Source: Gnetum montanum (lineage: Eukaryota; Streptophyta; Gnetopsida; Gnetales; Gnetaceae). Taken from it: DNA of 64,000 bases. Positions within the stretch are counted from its first letter, which is position 1. Each line of letters starts with the position of its first letter. Both the position numbers and the translations under genes were made by a program. This document shows, piece after piece, positions 43,200 to 54,700 of this stretch. The DNA lies in the NCBI GenBank assembly GCA_015680685.1, contig MNCI01011925.1, forward strand, positions 50,020 to 114,019. Reading direction: 5' to 3'. Below the pieces are notes generated by a model, which saw only the letters and a program-made list of their open reading frames with translations, was not told the origin of the DNA and did no database searches.

Positions 43200-46134
43200 C
43201 ATATACGATAACCTCTCCACCTTCATATGAAAGATGGATTTCCTAATAGATTGGGGAGGAGATGACCCACAGCTAGGCTAAACAAGGCCTATCCAAGATA
43301 AGGTTGAAACCCAACATCTCCTTAACCACAATGAACTCCATTGTGGTGGGGAATTGCTCCCCTACCAAAAAGGCTATCATGATTGTTCCCCTTATAATGA
43401 CATGTGATCCATTAAAGGATTTCAAACATGTTGTATTTATTAGTTTAATTTGATCAGTAAGACCAAGCTTGTCAATGACTATGTACCAAATGACATTTGT
43501 TGCTGCCCCGTTGTCAACATGCACCTTACAGATTCTACATTGCCCCACATGAATTGTGATGAACATTGGTGTGGTGATGAGTTGACCCTTCTCATGGTCT
43601 ACCTTAATTGAATGCTAGGAGTGTTGAACTCGATTGGTATAGGGGAAGAGGCAACAACATCACATGGATAGATTGCCCATCCGTTGGGATGTCCTCTGTG
43701 ACAGGGACAGATGTCAACATGTGAACTAACACTTTGCAATAGGTGGAGGAGATCATTATCAAGTCGTATATTCTTAATGCTATGTTTTTCTATTTTAAAG
43801 CCTACTTGACCTAGGAAAATGCATCAAGGAAGTCCTTTCCACTATCTACTACATTTTTGTTGGCCTTCATCTCCTCCATGTAGCCCAAGAGACGAATCTC
43901 TTATAGAGGGGATTTGGGCTTTGTTTGCTTTGCTTGCATTGGAGCTACTAGTGGTTGCTTGTTGCAGCCTCTTCAATTGATTGGGCCATTGGGATAGAAG
44001 ACAAAGGGATAGGCTTCGGTGGGCCTAGTGCCCTTTGCTCTTAGTGCGGCCTAAGCATTTGATTGGTGAGGCACTCGTTGGGCCTCCTGGGTTACCAGTT
44101 CGATTGCTTGTTGGTGTTGGCTGTAGGATGGTGTCTTAGGTGAACAGGGACTGATGCATTTCCCACCACTAGACTTTGAATAGGTAGGGATTCCACATGT
44201 CACAACACCCTTATGATGATTGGGCTATTGCAACTACAACGTGCTATGGGGCCCTAACCACAAAGTGTGTTATGGGTGTCCAAGGTGATGTTTTGATAGA
44301 AAAAAAGGGGTTCTCAAACTAGTTGAGGATGAGGAGGCCCTGGTGTCACTAGAGGGCACATGAACCATGAATGGTTCCTATGCTAGTATAGCGTTGATGA
44401 TGTACCCCACACCGCTTGCATTGAGAGAGTCCTTGTAAACCCCCATTGACTAGTTTTGGGGGTGCACTAGGTTGGTTGCATCAAGGACCAACTCACCGTT
44501 GTTGATCATGCATTGTATAGCATCCTAAAAAACCATGAAAAAATATTTATCATGACCCTACAATTAGTGATACTAGCAAAATTGGTCCAATTTGAAATGC
44601 TTAGGAACTAGAGGCTCATTTGGTAGTGTAGCTGAAGGATTCTCTAGGAGCTCACAATATTGGTCATGCCGCTTGCGAGCATCCTTAGACATCTACTTAT
44701 ACTGGATGCATCTAGCATGAAGCAGTTGATCCAAGAGCTCTAACTACTTAATGGGAAATGGTGTGTACTTCGAGTGATCTTTGTACTCGAAGTTAGGCCT
44801 TAAGGAAGCTAGTGGTGTGGCTATTGATGATGTGGGCTAGTTGTTTGCCATTGTGCTAGAGCCAACTACCTTATTATTGTTGGCTAGGGCCTTGGATGGT
44901 TTGGCATTGTTTGGCTTAGTCTTGTTGGCCACCATTGCTACAATTGTGATTACTTACATGCCCTTGTCCTTACCTTTTTCTTTCTTCATGTGTAGGTTTT
45001 TGTAGGCCACATAGGCTAGATCCTTGCTAGCTTCCACGACATCTTCAATGCTCTTAGTTTGAGAAAATTCTTGGCTTAAGGACTTTGGGACGAGTTAATA
45101 CAGTTTCGACTTAATGAAGTTGTTCACTACATCTTTGAAAATGGTTAGGAGGTGTGTTTTTGCAATGGGCTTGTGGATCTCATTTAGTGATGTGCTCCAG
45201 CATTGGATGAATTTTTGCATGGGCTCTAAGTGACCTTACCTCACTTGCATCAACTAGTATAGGGTTGTCTTAGGCTTCAAATTGTATTTGAAGTGTGTGG
45301 CGAATTTGGCAAGCAAATTCTCTAAAGAAGTGATGGAGGCCCTGGGAAGTACACAGTACTAATCTAGTGCCTTGTCCATCAAGGACATGGTGAACACATG
45401 GATGATTGCATGTGGCCATGCTTGTAGTAGAAGGAATTTTGACTAAAAAGTCACTAGATGGGTGTTAGGGCCCCCTTCACCATTGTATTTAGTGAATTGA
45501 GGTAAAGGAACCCTAGTAGGTAGTGCTAGTGGTGGAACTATAGGATTCATTGGACCATCGTGATAAAAGTCCATCATGTGGATGGTTTCAAAGGAGGTAG
45601 CCTTGAGCTACTTGACCTCCTTGATGAGCCTTTATATCAACTGGAATGCTTGATCCAAGCTAGGTGTAGTTGTGGTGGGTGTATGGGTTGTGTCACTCGT
45701 TATGCTGTTTGGGTGGCCCATGACTTGGTTTCAGGTTGTGTGACCATACATGATGCTTTTTGCATGGGTTGTGCCAGGACATAGTGCCTAACCCCCACCA
45801 CATGATTTTGGGTTGGGCCACTATGAAGGGTGTCGATATGATAGGCAACAAGACAAATGATGCTTGAGCCATATGCAGTTGAGACATGGGAGGTGGTAGG
45901 ACAAATGATGCCTAAGTTGTATGCAGCTGAGATATGTGCATGGCCTGCACATAAGAATGTGTAGCCACAATGGTTAATGGTTCGAAGGGCTGAACAAGTT
46001 GAGCATGTAGTGTAGGCTACAAAAGCTACATAGGCTAGGAAGGTATGATGAAAGGTAATCTAAAAGGAAAGCTAAAGGGAGGTGTGCTATCTTGATGCAT
46101 TTATTGTGTTTGGTGGATCACCACCATTGGTGTG
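43200..46134 (-). pseudogene. Tat-like gag-protease, minus strand (element C)
   Basis: On the minus strand the gag core runs about 45460-44950: A-W-P-H-A-I-I-H-V-F, F-K-Y-N-L-K-P, F-I-Q-C-W-S-T-S-L-N-E-I-H and F-I-K-S-K-L-Y. These are nearly the same words as in element E (49600-49970). A degenerate zinc knuckle lies near 44560. Protease (43566-43273) has V-D-N-G and F-N-L-I-L-D-R-P. The leader and N-terminal gag end abruptly at 46134, where the LTR of element E begins. Downstream are the spacer repeats. Whether the pol at 25-28 kb belongs to the same insertion cannot be decided, since 14 kb of other material lies between. Confidence 0.75.
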
Positions 46135-47935
46135 TGAAACACCACCAATTTCAAGCTTTAGCACTTTAACTGCAAATTTATCTAAGTGTCAAAACTTGGC
46201 AAATTTTTCTAAGTATTGATGCTACGCTCCCTAGTGTAGCCAGAATAGCATGCATTAGGGCCTCTTTTGCCAAATTTTCTAAGTGTCAACAGTAGTTGCA
46301 TGAAGATTTTCAAGTGTTCTACTATGTTCTCACTCTACCCGCTATGATCTAAAGCATAGCCAATGCAGCACACACTTCCATGGCTAGTTTGCTCAAGTAC
46401 CAAGCCAAAGATTGTTAGGGTGTATTGGGATAAAAAAAATATTTCTACAAATTCTATAACTCCTAGGGTTTCAATGCTCTATAGCATAGCAAGCATAGTG
46501 CATGTTTTAGTGGCCATTCTTGCCTAAGCGTTAAGCAAGAAGTTATCAAGCTAGGTTAGCATGGAAGAGACATTTGACAAATTTTCTAACTCCTAAGGCT
46601 ATCCCTCCTACTACACCCCAAAGTGTAGCCAGTGTAGCATGAAAGAAAACTACAGATTCTATCAAATTTTTCTAAGCATCCTCACTATGCTTTACTATGC
46701 TCTAGAGCGTAGCTAGTGTAACTAGTGCTAGACATCAAGTTTTTGGAAAATTTGACCAAGTATTGTACTACACTCTAGAGCATAGCTAGCGTAACACTAA
46801 AGAAAAGCCTTCAACAGCCTCCAAAAGCCTCTAGGACTTAGCTTCAGCCTTTTCCTCAGCTCCAACATTCCTCCAGTAAGCAAGATCAATGATTTGTATC
46901 TCTTTTGCATCCCCCATTGGTCCCCCAAATTGTACCTATGCTTGACCCTACTTGAAAGAGGGGAAGACATAGTCTTGGAGCATACCCTCCAAGTTGCACT
47001 ATTTTTGCACTAATTGTAGGTACATTGCAGTCATTCAAACTATAGCACATGTAGTCTTAGCAATGTAGTCATAGTCTAGCAGTCTCTGGGGATCCATTGT
47101 AGTTCTCTAGAGTGTAGCACTTACTACTCCCTTGAGAGCATAGCTAGGTCTAGTGTAGCCCCATCTATCCTCATGCCATGTGGCACTGAATCTGCATTTT
47201 GTGCTAATCCTAGCCCTCTAAATACCCCTGCATTCAGCATTTTAGGGGTTGGAAAATCAAAAGGGAATTGGCCATTTTGGCATTCTCAACATCCTTTGGC
47301 ACTCTTGCACTTAAACACTCGAGCACACTTAGCACTTTGGTGTACTTTAGAACCCTATTAGACAACTAGTACATACTGTCTAGCACGTAGTTCACCACTA
47401 TACCAGTAGAACCTAGCAATAGCCAACTAGTAGGTTCAGTCCCCACGATAGACATTAGTTCCATAGCCAAAATGCCCTAGAGACTGTGACTACACTACTA
47501 CACTACCACTATGCTTATCTGTACACTACATACCACTCTCATCTCTTATCCTACAATTGCTACACTCCTCCTTTTGGGGCAGTGCACTTTCATTTTCCAA
47601 TTCTGTTGCATTTTCAAGTACTTTTCCTTTGGCATTTACCATAGTACTTGCATTTTCTTACTGTTTCATATGCATTTTCACATTTACACCACTATTCTTA
47701 GGTCAAGACACTTTGCTACACTTTGGCTTGGTTGGCCCCAGTGCCCATCAATAACATTATATAAACTCCTTCTACACATAGTCTTCTTAACACCTTGTAA
47801 GTCCCTATTTGATTGACAAGACTATTTAGGGCACCCCATCTCTATTTCCAGCATGGTCCTTACATGGACTTGGGGTTAGACTATATACCCACTAACCTCT
47901 CAGTGTTCCAACCACTAACATTTTCAGTCATCATA
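46135..47935 (+). repeat. Element E 5' LTR with hairpin-forming repeats
   Basis: About 1.8 kb, starting TGAAACACCACC. At intervals of roughly 70-130 bases it contains AAATTTTTCTAAGTGT words and GCTACGCTC...AGCGTAGC palindromes (for example 46220, 46350, 46610, 46690, 46770). The TATA position reads TCTAAATA (47217-47224), against an intact TATAAATA in the sister LTR. It is followed by the primer site at 47941. It matches 50496-52410 in order and content. Confidence 0.85.
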
Positions 47936-47940
47936 GTTTT

Positions 47941-47959
47941 TGGCGCTAGAAGGAGGGCC
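47941..47959 (+). other. Primer-binding site of element E
   Basis: TGGCGCTAGAAGGAGGGCC, the least decayed example in the window of the site also seen in element D and at 52416. Confidence 0.85.
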
Positions 47960-48440
47960 TTCGATTCCTTTTGTGTTCAAGGGTAGTCCCATGTGCTTTT
48001 GGCACCTTCATTACTAGTTCTGAGCTAGCATAAACATAACACCCCTGTGGATGTACCATGGTAATAGCTAGATCATAGGCTAGCATAGGAGTTTTTTGTG
48101 ATTTGATTGGTGTGGATTAGTCCTAGTTGTTGGTTCCCCTAGAACCCCACAAGATGAAATCCCATGTGTATTCATTATCTTAAACTCTGGATGCTCTGGA
48201 GAGCATAACAACTTCTCAGAGTGTAGCAACCTCCAACGTAGTGAGCCTAACACTAGAGTTAGTCATTTTTTAGTATTGTGTCCAAAGTTGATCATTTTTT
48301 AGCAGTGTGTCAAAATTTTGTCATTTTTAGCCTATTTCATATTTTTTCAACACTTATTTACTTAGCCATTTTTTTAACATTGTTTGCACTTAGCTATTTT
48401 CTATTTAGTACTATCATTTCTTGAATTTTTACATAGCAAC

Positions 48441-50095
48441 ATGAATCCCATGCAATCTTCAACCTCTGCCCGAAGCATGGCGGTGACCCACCCTATCCAG
48501 TAGGTAGTAGAGATTGATCCCCTCAATCCTGTACAATCACAAAAATAGTCACTTACACTATGCAATCAACCACTAGAGCACATGGCGCTTGATGATGAAA
48601 AATACAACTTCCTCTATGAAAAACTTCAAGCAGGTCTATCCCTAGACCACCAAGAACTAGATGCTATGTGAAGCTTTGAGATCATATACTAGAATAGGAA
48701 GGAATTCCTCCTTACATTTGACACTTTCATTCCACTTACCAATAATTTTCGGTGGTTGCTGGACCAACTCGTTTGAGTGAGTGGGCCTAATGAGCATTAT
48801 GTAATAATAGACTATGATGAGCCCTTGCAGGATGGGCAAGACAAATTTGAGGCTCATTCGGAGAGTGGGCATCCTTGTTACACCTCTATCTAGTAGCCTA
48901 TTTCTAGTTTTGTTCCACACCATTCAAAATCGTCACTTTCACCTCCTAGGTCCACGCATGTGGTGGCAAGCCACCAAGTACTACAAACATAGTAGGGTGC
49001 AAGACCATCTACCATCCTTCCCTTTGTCATCTCAACCCACTTTGCACACCCTTCCATGCCAACATTCATGATGCCAACACAACCATACATGCACATGCTA
49101 ACCTTCTCTCACCCACACATGAGCCAAGTGTCCTTCATCCCATCCATCTCATTGGCACCTCCCATAATAGCCCAAGCCACAACCATGTGGTGGGTTCCAA
49201 CCTTTGTACCTATGGCAAAATGGCTACACATGCAACAATACACATAGCAATAAATGCAACAAGCATCCCATGTGGTCGCATAGCCCACAGCCCTGCTGTG
49301 GGCTGCTCAAAAAACATAATGAGTAGTACAACTGATTGAACCCATTATATGTATCCCAAGTTTGGACCAAGCATTCTAGCTTATACAAACACTAATGGAA
49401 GAAGTTAGGTGGGTTAAGGTTACTAACTCTGAAATAGTCCATGTTATGGACTTTTACTAGGATGAGCCCATTAGTCCTATGGTCTTGTCACTAACCTTGC
49501 CTCCTGAGGTCCAACTTCCCTAGTTCATCAAATACTATGATGAAGGGAATCCTAATGCCCACCTTGTGACTTTTTGCTCTGAATACCTACTCCTACAAGC
49601 ATGGCCACATGCAATCATCCATGTATTCACCATATCCTTAATTAGTAAGGTGCTTGATTGGTACCGTGTGCTTCCCAAGGCTTCCATATCTACCTTGGAA
49701 GAATTGCTTAGCCAATTTGTGATTCATTTCAAGTATAACTTAAAGCCTGAAGCCATCCCAGATCAACTAATGGACATCATGCAGGGCCCTTTAGAGCTCG
49801 TACAAAAGTTCATTCAATGTTGGAGCACTGCATTCAATGAAATCCACAAGCCAATAGTAGAGATCCACCTTCTAGCCATCATTAAGGGTGTAGTAAATGA
49901 CTTCATTAAGTCAAAGCTATACTATTTAGGCCTGCACTTTTTGAGCCAAGCCTTTACTCAAACAAAGACCATTTAGGATGTGGTGAAGTCTAGTTAGGAC
50001 CTAGCCTATGCGACCTACAAGAATGTGCTTGTGAGGAAGGACAAAGAAAATGGCACGGTAGTAGCAACTATCGTAGCGGTAGCGAATGAGGCTAA
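48441..50095 (+). pseudogene. Element E gag, truncated
   Basis: Starts M-N-P-M-Q-S-S-T-S-A-R. The frame keeps phase to the gag core (49560-49980: L-D-W-Y-R-V-L-P-K-A-S-I-S; F-K-Y-N-L-K-P-E; F-I-Q-C-W-S-T-A). About ten in-frame stops. It ends in V-A-N-E-A where an LTR start follows at once (50096), so zinc knuckle and protease are missing. The same region of element C continues V-A-N-K-T-K-P, showing where the cut falls. Confidence 0.8.
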
Positions 50096-50495
50096 TGAAA
50101 TACCAAAAAATTTTGGGTCTTAGCATCTTGCCTACAAATTTGGCTAAGAGTCAAAATGGTGGCTCTTTTCCCAAATTTTTCTAAGTGTTTAGTGTAGTTA
50201 GCTCCAACTGCTAGATTTGTAAAATTTTTGTAAGTGTTGAAATGATGACACAAGCTGTAGAATTTTTCTAAGTGTTTTGCTACGCTTTGGCACTATAGCT
50301 ATTATGCTCAAGCATTGTAGCTACTACACTCTAGAGCGTAGCAAATGTAGCCAACACATAAATGGCTAGTTTTGCAGAATTTTTCTAAGTGTTGTGCTAT
50401 GCTCCCATTGCCCCTACTATGCTTTGGAGCATAGCTAGCACCTCAGTGGCTAGTTTTGCCTAAGTGTCAAGCCAGAAGCTATTAAGCTAGCTCAA
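50096..50495 (+). repeat. Partial LTR of the E family
   Basis: Begins TGAAATACCAAAAAATTTTG and carries the AAATTTTTCTAAGTGT and GCTACGCT-type repeats, then changes at 50496 to a fresh LTR start (TGAAACACCACC). It corresponds to roughly the first 300-400 bases of the full LTR. Either an LTR inserted into an LTR, or an unequal duplication within it. Confidence 0.7.
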
Positions 50496-52410
50496 TGAAA
50501 CACCACCAATTTTGGGTTTTTTCAGTTCAATAGCAAATTTTTCTAAGTGTTAAAAATTTTGGCAAATTTTTCTAAGTGTTGGTGCTACACTCCCCAACGT
50601 AACCAACGTAGCATGCATCAAGGCCTGTCTTACAAAATTTTCTAAGTGTTAGCAGTAGTCACATAAAAATTCTTCTAAGTCTCCTACTATGCTCTCAATC
50701 TACATGCTACGCTCCCCAGCATAGCTAGCATAACACACACTTCCATGGTTAGTTTTACCAAGTGTCAAGCTAGAAGTAGTCAAGGATTGCTCGGGATGAA
50801 CAAAATAGTTTGGGAAATTTTCTATCTCCTAGGTTTTCATGCTTTCTACGCTCCCCAGCATAGCTGATGTAGCACATGTTCCAGTGGTCAATTCACCCAA
50901 GTACCTAGCTAAAGGTTGTCAAAATTTCTTGGGATAGATAAAATAGTTTGACAAATTTTCTATCTTGTTGGTTGCTACGCTTTGCTACACTTCCTAACAT
51001 AGCAAGTGTAGCATAGGTTCTAGTGCCTAGTTTTTTCCCTAAGTGTTGGACAAGAATATGTCAAGCTAGCTCAACGTGGAAGACACATTTGGCACATTTC
51101 CTAACTTTCAAGGCTACCTCTCCTATTACACCCCAAAGCGTAGCTAGCATGCAATGAAGAAAGACTGTGGATTTTGTCAAAATTTGGCTAAGTGTCCCTG
51201 CTATGCTCTGCTATGCTCCCCAATGTAGCCAGCATAACCAATGTGAAATGTCAAAATTTTTCAAATTTTCATAGTGTTGTGTCACACTCTAGAGTGTAGC
51301 TAGCTTGACACTAGAGAAAAGCCTCCAAAAGCCTTCAAAACTTAGCATTGACCTTCATCTCAACTTCTACATTTCTTTGACAACTAAGATAATCAATTTT
51401 CATCCCCTTTTGCACCCCCCATGGTCCCCAAAATTGTTCCTATGCTTGACCCTACTTAAAAGAGGAAAAGACGTAGTCCTAGAGCATAGCCTCCAAGTTG
51501 TACTATTTTGAATTATTTGCAAGTATATTGTGATCTTTCAAACTCTAGCACATGAAATTTGGGTAGTGTAGTCATAGTTCAGCAATCTCTGGGGACTCGT
51601 TGTTATCCTTTAGAGTGTAACACTTTACTACTATCATGGCAATGTAGCATGTTAGTGTAACCCCATGTACGCTCATGCCACGTGGCACCCATGCCACGTA
51701 GGGCCCGATCTGCATTTCACACTAACCCTTGCCTTATAAATACCCCTGTGTTTAGCACTTTAGGGGTTGTTAAATCAAAAGAGAATTTGGCATTTTAACT
51801 TTCTGATCATTCTTGAACTTGAGCACCTAAGCTTTGCACGTTGGCACCTCCCAAAATGCAATCCACCATTACACTCGCAGAACACAACAATAGCTGACCC
51901 AGCAGGTTCAATCCCTATGGCAATCGTTAGCTCCACATCCTAGGTGTCCTAGAGACTATGACTACACTGCTACATTTCCACTATGCCTACTTGTACACTG
52001 GATACCATTCTCACCTCTTTTCCTGCAATAGCTACACTCCCCTTCTTGGGGTAGTGCATTTTTCATTTTCAAGCTTTGTTCCATTTTTTTAAGAATTTTT
52101 CTTTGATATTAAGCATAATGCTTACATTTTTCTACTATTTGATACATATTTGCACATTCATGTTGTCGTTCTTAGGTTGAGACACCCTGCTATGCTCTCG
52201 CTTAGCCTGTCCCAATGTCCACGTGTAATGCAGTATGAACCCCTCTTACACATGGTTATTTTAACACCATGTAAGTACCTATTTGACTGACAAGATGATT
52301 TAGGGCACCTTGTTTCTATTCCTCAGCATGGCCCTTGCATGGATTCAGGGTTAGGCTATACACCTACGAACCTCTCAGTGTTTCAACCATTAACATTTTC
52401 AATCATCATA
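50496..52410 (+). repeat. Full LTR of the E family followed by a second primer site
   Basis: About 1.9 kb, the sister of 46135-47935, with the same series of hairpin repeats. It is followed by a primer site (52416) and a leader, so it is the 5' LTR of a further element (F) and not simply the 3' LTR of E. Confidence 0.8.
51677..51742 (+). promoter_or_regulatory. LTR core promoter: G-box and TATA box
   Basis: GCCACGTGGC (51677-51686) is a perfect palindrome containing the plant G-box CACGTG. A second GCCACGTAGG follows about 14 bases later. TATAAATA lies at 51735-51742. In the sister LTR these read CCATGTGG and TCTAAATA, with the G-box change being a C-to-T transition. Confidence 0.6.
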
Positions 52411-52415
52411 GTTTT

Positions 52416-52929
52416 TGGTGCTAGAAGAAGGGCCTTCCATTCCTTCTATGTTTAAGGATAGTCCCATGTGCTTTCTACACATTTGTTACCAGTTGCAAGC
52501 TAGCGTAGATGTAACACCCTTATGGACCTATCATGATAGTAACTATATCATAAGCCAGTGTATGAGTCATTTGCATTTCAGTTGGTATAGATCGGTCCCA
52601 ATTGTCGATTCCCCTGAAACCCCAACTATGTCCGTTGTATCAAGCTCTAAGTGCTCTAGAGAGTGTAATAATCCCTTAGAGCGTAATGAGCATAACACTA
52701 GAGTTAGTCAATTTTTAATAGCATTTCCAGAGTTAGTCATTTTTTGGCTTACTTTCACAACTTTCATACTTAGCCATTTTTTCAATGTTTTCTGCATTTA
52801 ATTATTTTTTGGTCAACGTTGTCTTTTTTAAAGTTTTTCTACATGGTAACATGAATCCCATGAATCCTTCAACCTCTGCCCTAAGCACAGAGGTAGCTTT
52901 TCCTATCTAAAAGGTGGTGGACATTGGGC
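52416..52929 (+). mobile_element. Element F: primer site, leader and gag start, truncated
   Basis: TGGTGCTAGAAGAAGGGCC (52416-52434) is the primer site. The leader resembles 47960-48440, and a gag start M-N-P-M-N-P-S-T-S-A (52851) matches element E. It breaks off at about 52929, where sequence of element B on the minus strand begins. The rest of F is not present. Confidence 0.7.
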
Positions 52930-54700
52930 TCTATCAATGGGCTCTGTCAATGGGGCCCCATTTTACGGGGTTTGTAAACAAAATTCTTAAACTTGAATAT
53001 TTTAAAAAAGACAAGGAATTTTTGAATGAATTTAGAGTCTATGGAGTTCCATAAATCCAAGAATATGATAAAATAATTGAAGAGGGTCTTTAAAAGCTTA
53101 AAAATTCAAAAATTTGATAGTGAATATGTGAATTAAAGAAAATACTAAAAGGAGCACATGGTCGAATGCAAAAGATGGGTGCACAAAAGATTCTGATTGC
53201 AATAATGCCTAAAGATGAGATGCTTAACAAACCCAACCAAACGATATGCAAGTGGGTCCTCCCCATAGCAAGCACATGGCCTATTTGTCCTTACATAACC
53301 TCAACCTAAGGATTCCATCAGCCCCATAGGTGATTAATGATTTATGAAAGTTAAGGATCAAAACCTAGAAGATTCTACCAAAGAATTCAAGTACATCAGA
53401 TAAAGACACTAAAAAAGAACATGGACACCAATAGTGAGGTGAGTTATGGGTAGCATGGATGGATGATGGAGAAGGTGGAATAGAGTTCCAAATTGAGGTC
53501 ATAAGAAGTCCCATATGGATTTGTGTTTAAATGACTTGATAAGATCCCTCCTCAGCTTAGACCAAAACCAACTACTTTTAGTGACTTTGCATCACCACTT
53601 CAAGATTGATCCACCCTCTTGAGATGAAAGAGTTCTTCCATAGAATAACCACCATTCCATAAAGAGAATAAAAGAGAAGCAAGAAATGAGAGAGGGCCTT
53701 AGTTATAGGGAACCTTCAAGCATGGGTAATATGTCTTTTTAGTCCCATAACCAATGCTTATAGCTCATTTATTTGTCTAAGGGATGTGCTTTGAATTTTC
53801 ATCATGTTCTCTTTTCTTTTATTTTGTTTGGTTATTGCTTTTTTTTTTTTTTGAAATTTTTGGATGGGAAGCACACCATGCAAATACTTATTCAACTTCT
53901 TGTTATTGGTCAACACGAAATGGTAAGAAATCTAGGAAAACACTCATGCACCTAGTAAGTAGAAGAGTATAAAGAGTATTAAGTCCCCTTGAAGTCACAC
54001 CTTATGCAAACCTTTGAATCCTTCCTAATTCTGGGAACCACTAATGTCACAAATTTATTAAAGGTTTATTTAATGTAAGGAACCTCATATTTCCAAAATG
54101 AGGAAAACCATAGATTTTTATGGATGGGTGGATGTCATAGAGCTATTCTATGAAAAAGAAACCATCTCTTAGCCATTGGTACAAAAATTCAAAAATAGAA
54201 ACTAGACATTAATAAACAAAAACATTAAGTGCAAACCAGCATTAGCAATAGTTATAGCACCATTGTGTTGTAGTGGCCCAAAGCACATTTATTAACAAAA
54301 ATTAGAAAATCACACTAAAGTAAAGTAAAATATATAAGGAAGTGTAAAATATTCGAGAAAAATTTCAATGTACTAATGATGGTGTAAAAAAGTGGTGTAA
54401 AATAGGAAAAAGTTTTAAAATCAAAAAGGTATAAAATAAACAACTTGTAGAAAATAAAAATGTATAAAACAAAAAATAGAAAAACTAAGGAGCCACATAT
54501 ATGGTTCACATGGATGGCCATCTCCCCCACAATTGAGTTAGAAGAAGGAGATCCAAAAAATTGACCATGGTTTTTAATTTGTTGAGGTATTTGTTGCACT
54601 AGCTTGCTTGGGCTTGTCGAAAGGCTTTACTTGTTAGATGTTGACTAATTACTTTTTGTTTGGTCTCTCAGGTTTGTAGATCAAAATGACCCCAAAAGAA
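52930..54700 (-). other. Element B 3' spacer
   Basis: Non-coding, collinear with 7000-8600 of element A read on the opposite strand. Shared landmarks are the pyrimidine/purine block, the hairpin sequence with GCATGGTGTG (53860-53882) and the GGGGAGGACCCACTTGCATA block near 53250. The last 50 bases (52930-52980) hold CCATTGACAGAGCCCATTGA units like an LTR U3. ORF2 and the 3' LTR expected beyond are missing: the sequence switches to element F. Confidence 0.65.

Noticed and set aside
24976-46134. One single autonomous Tat element spanning gag-protease and pol
   Set aside because: The order and spacer repeats are suggestive, but 14 kb of other insertions and an antisense gene lie between, and no LTR pair or target duplication ties the two parts together.
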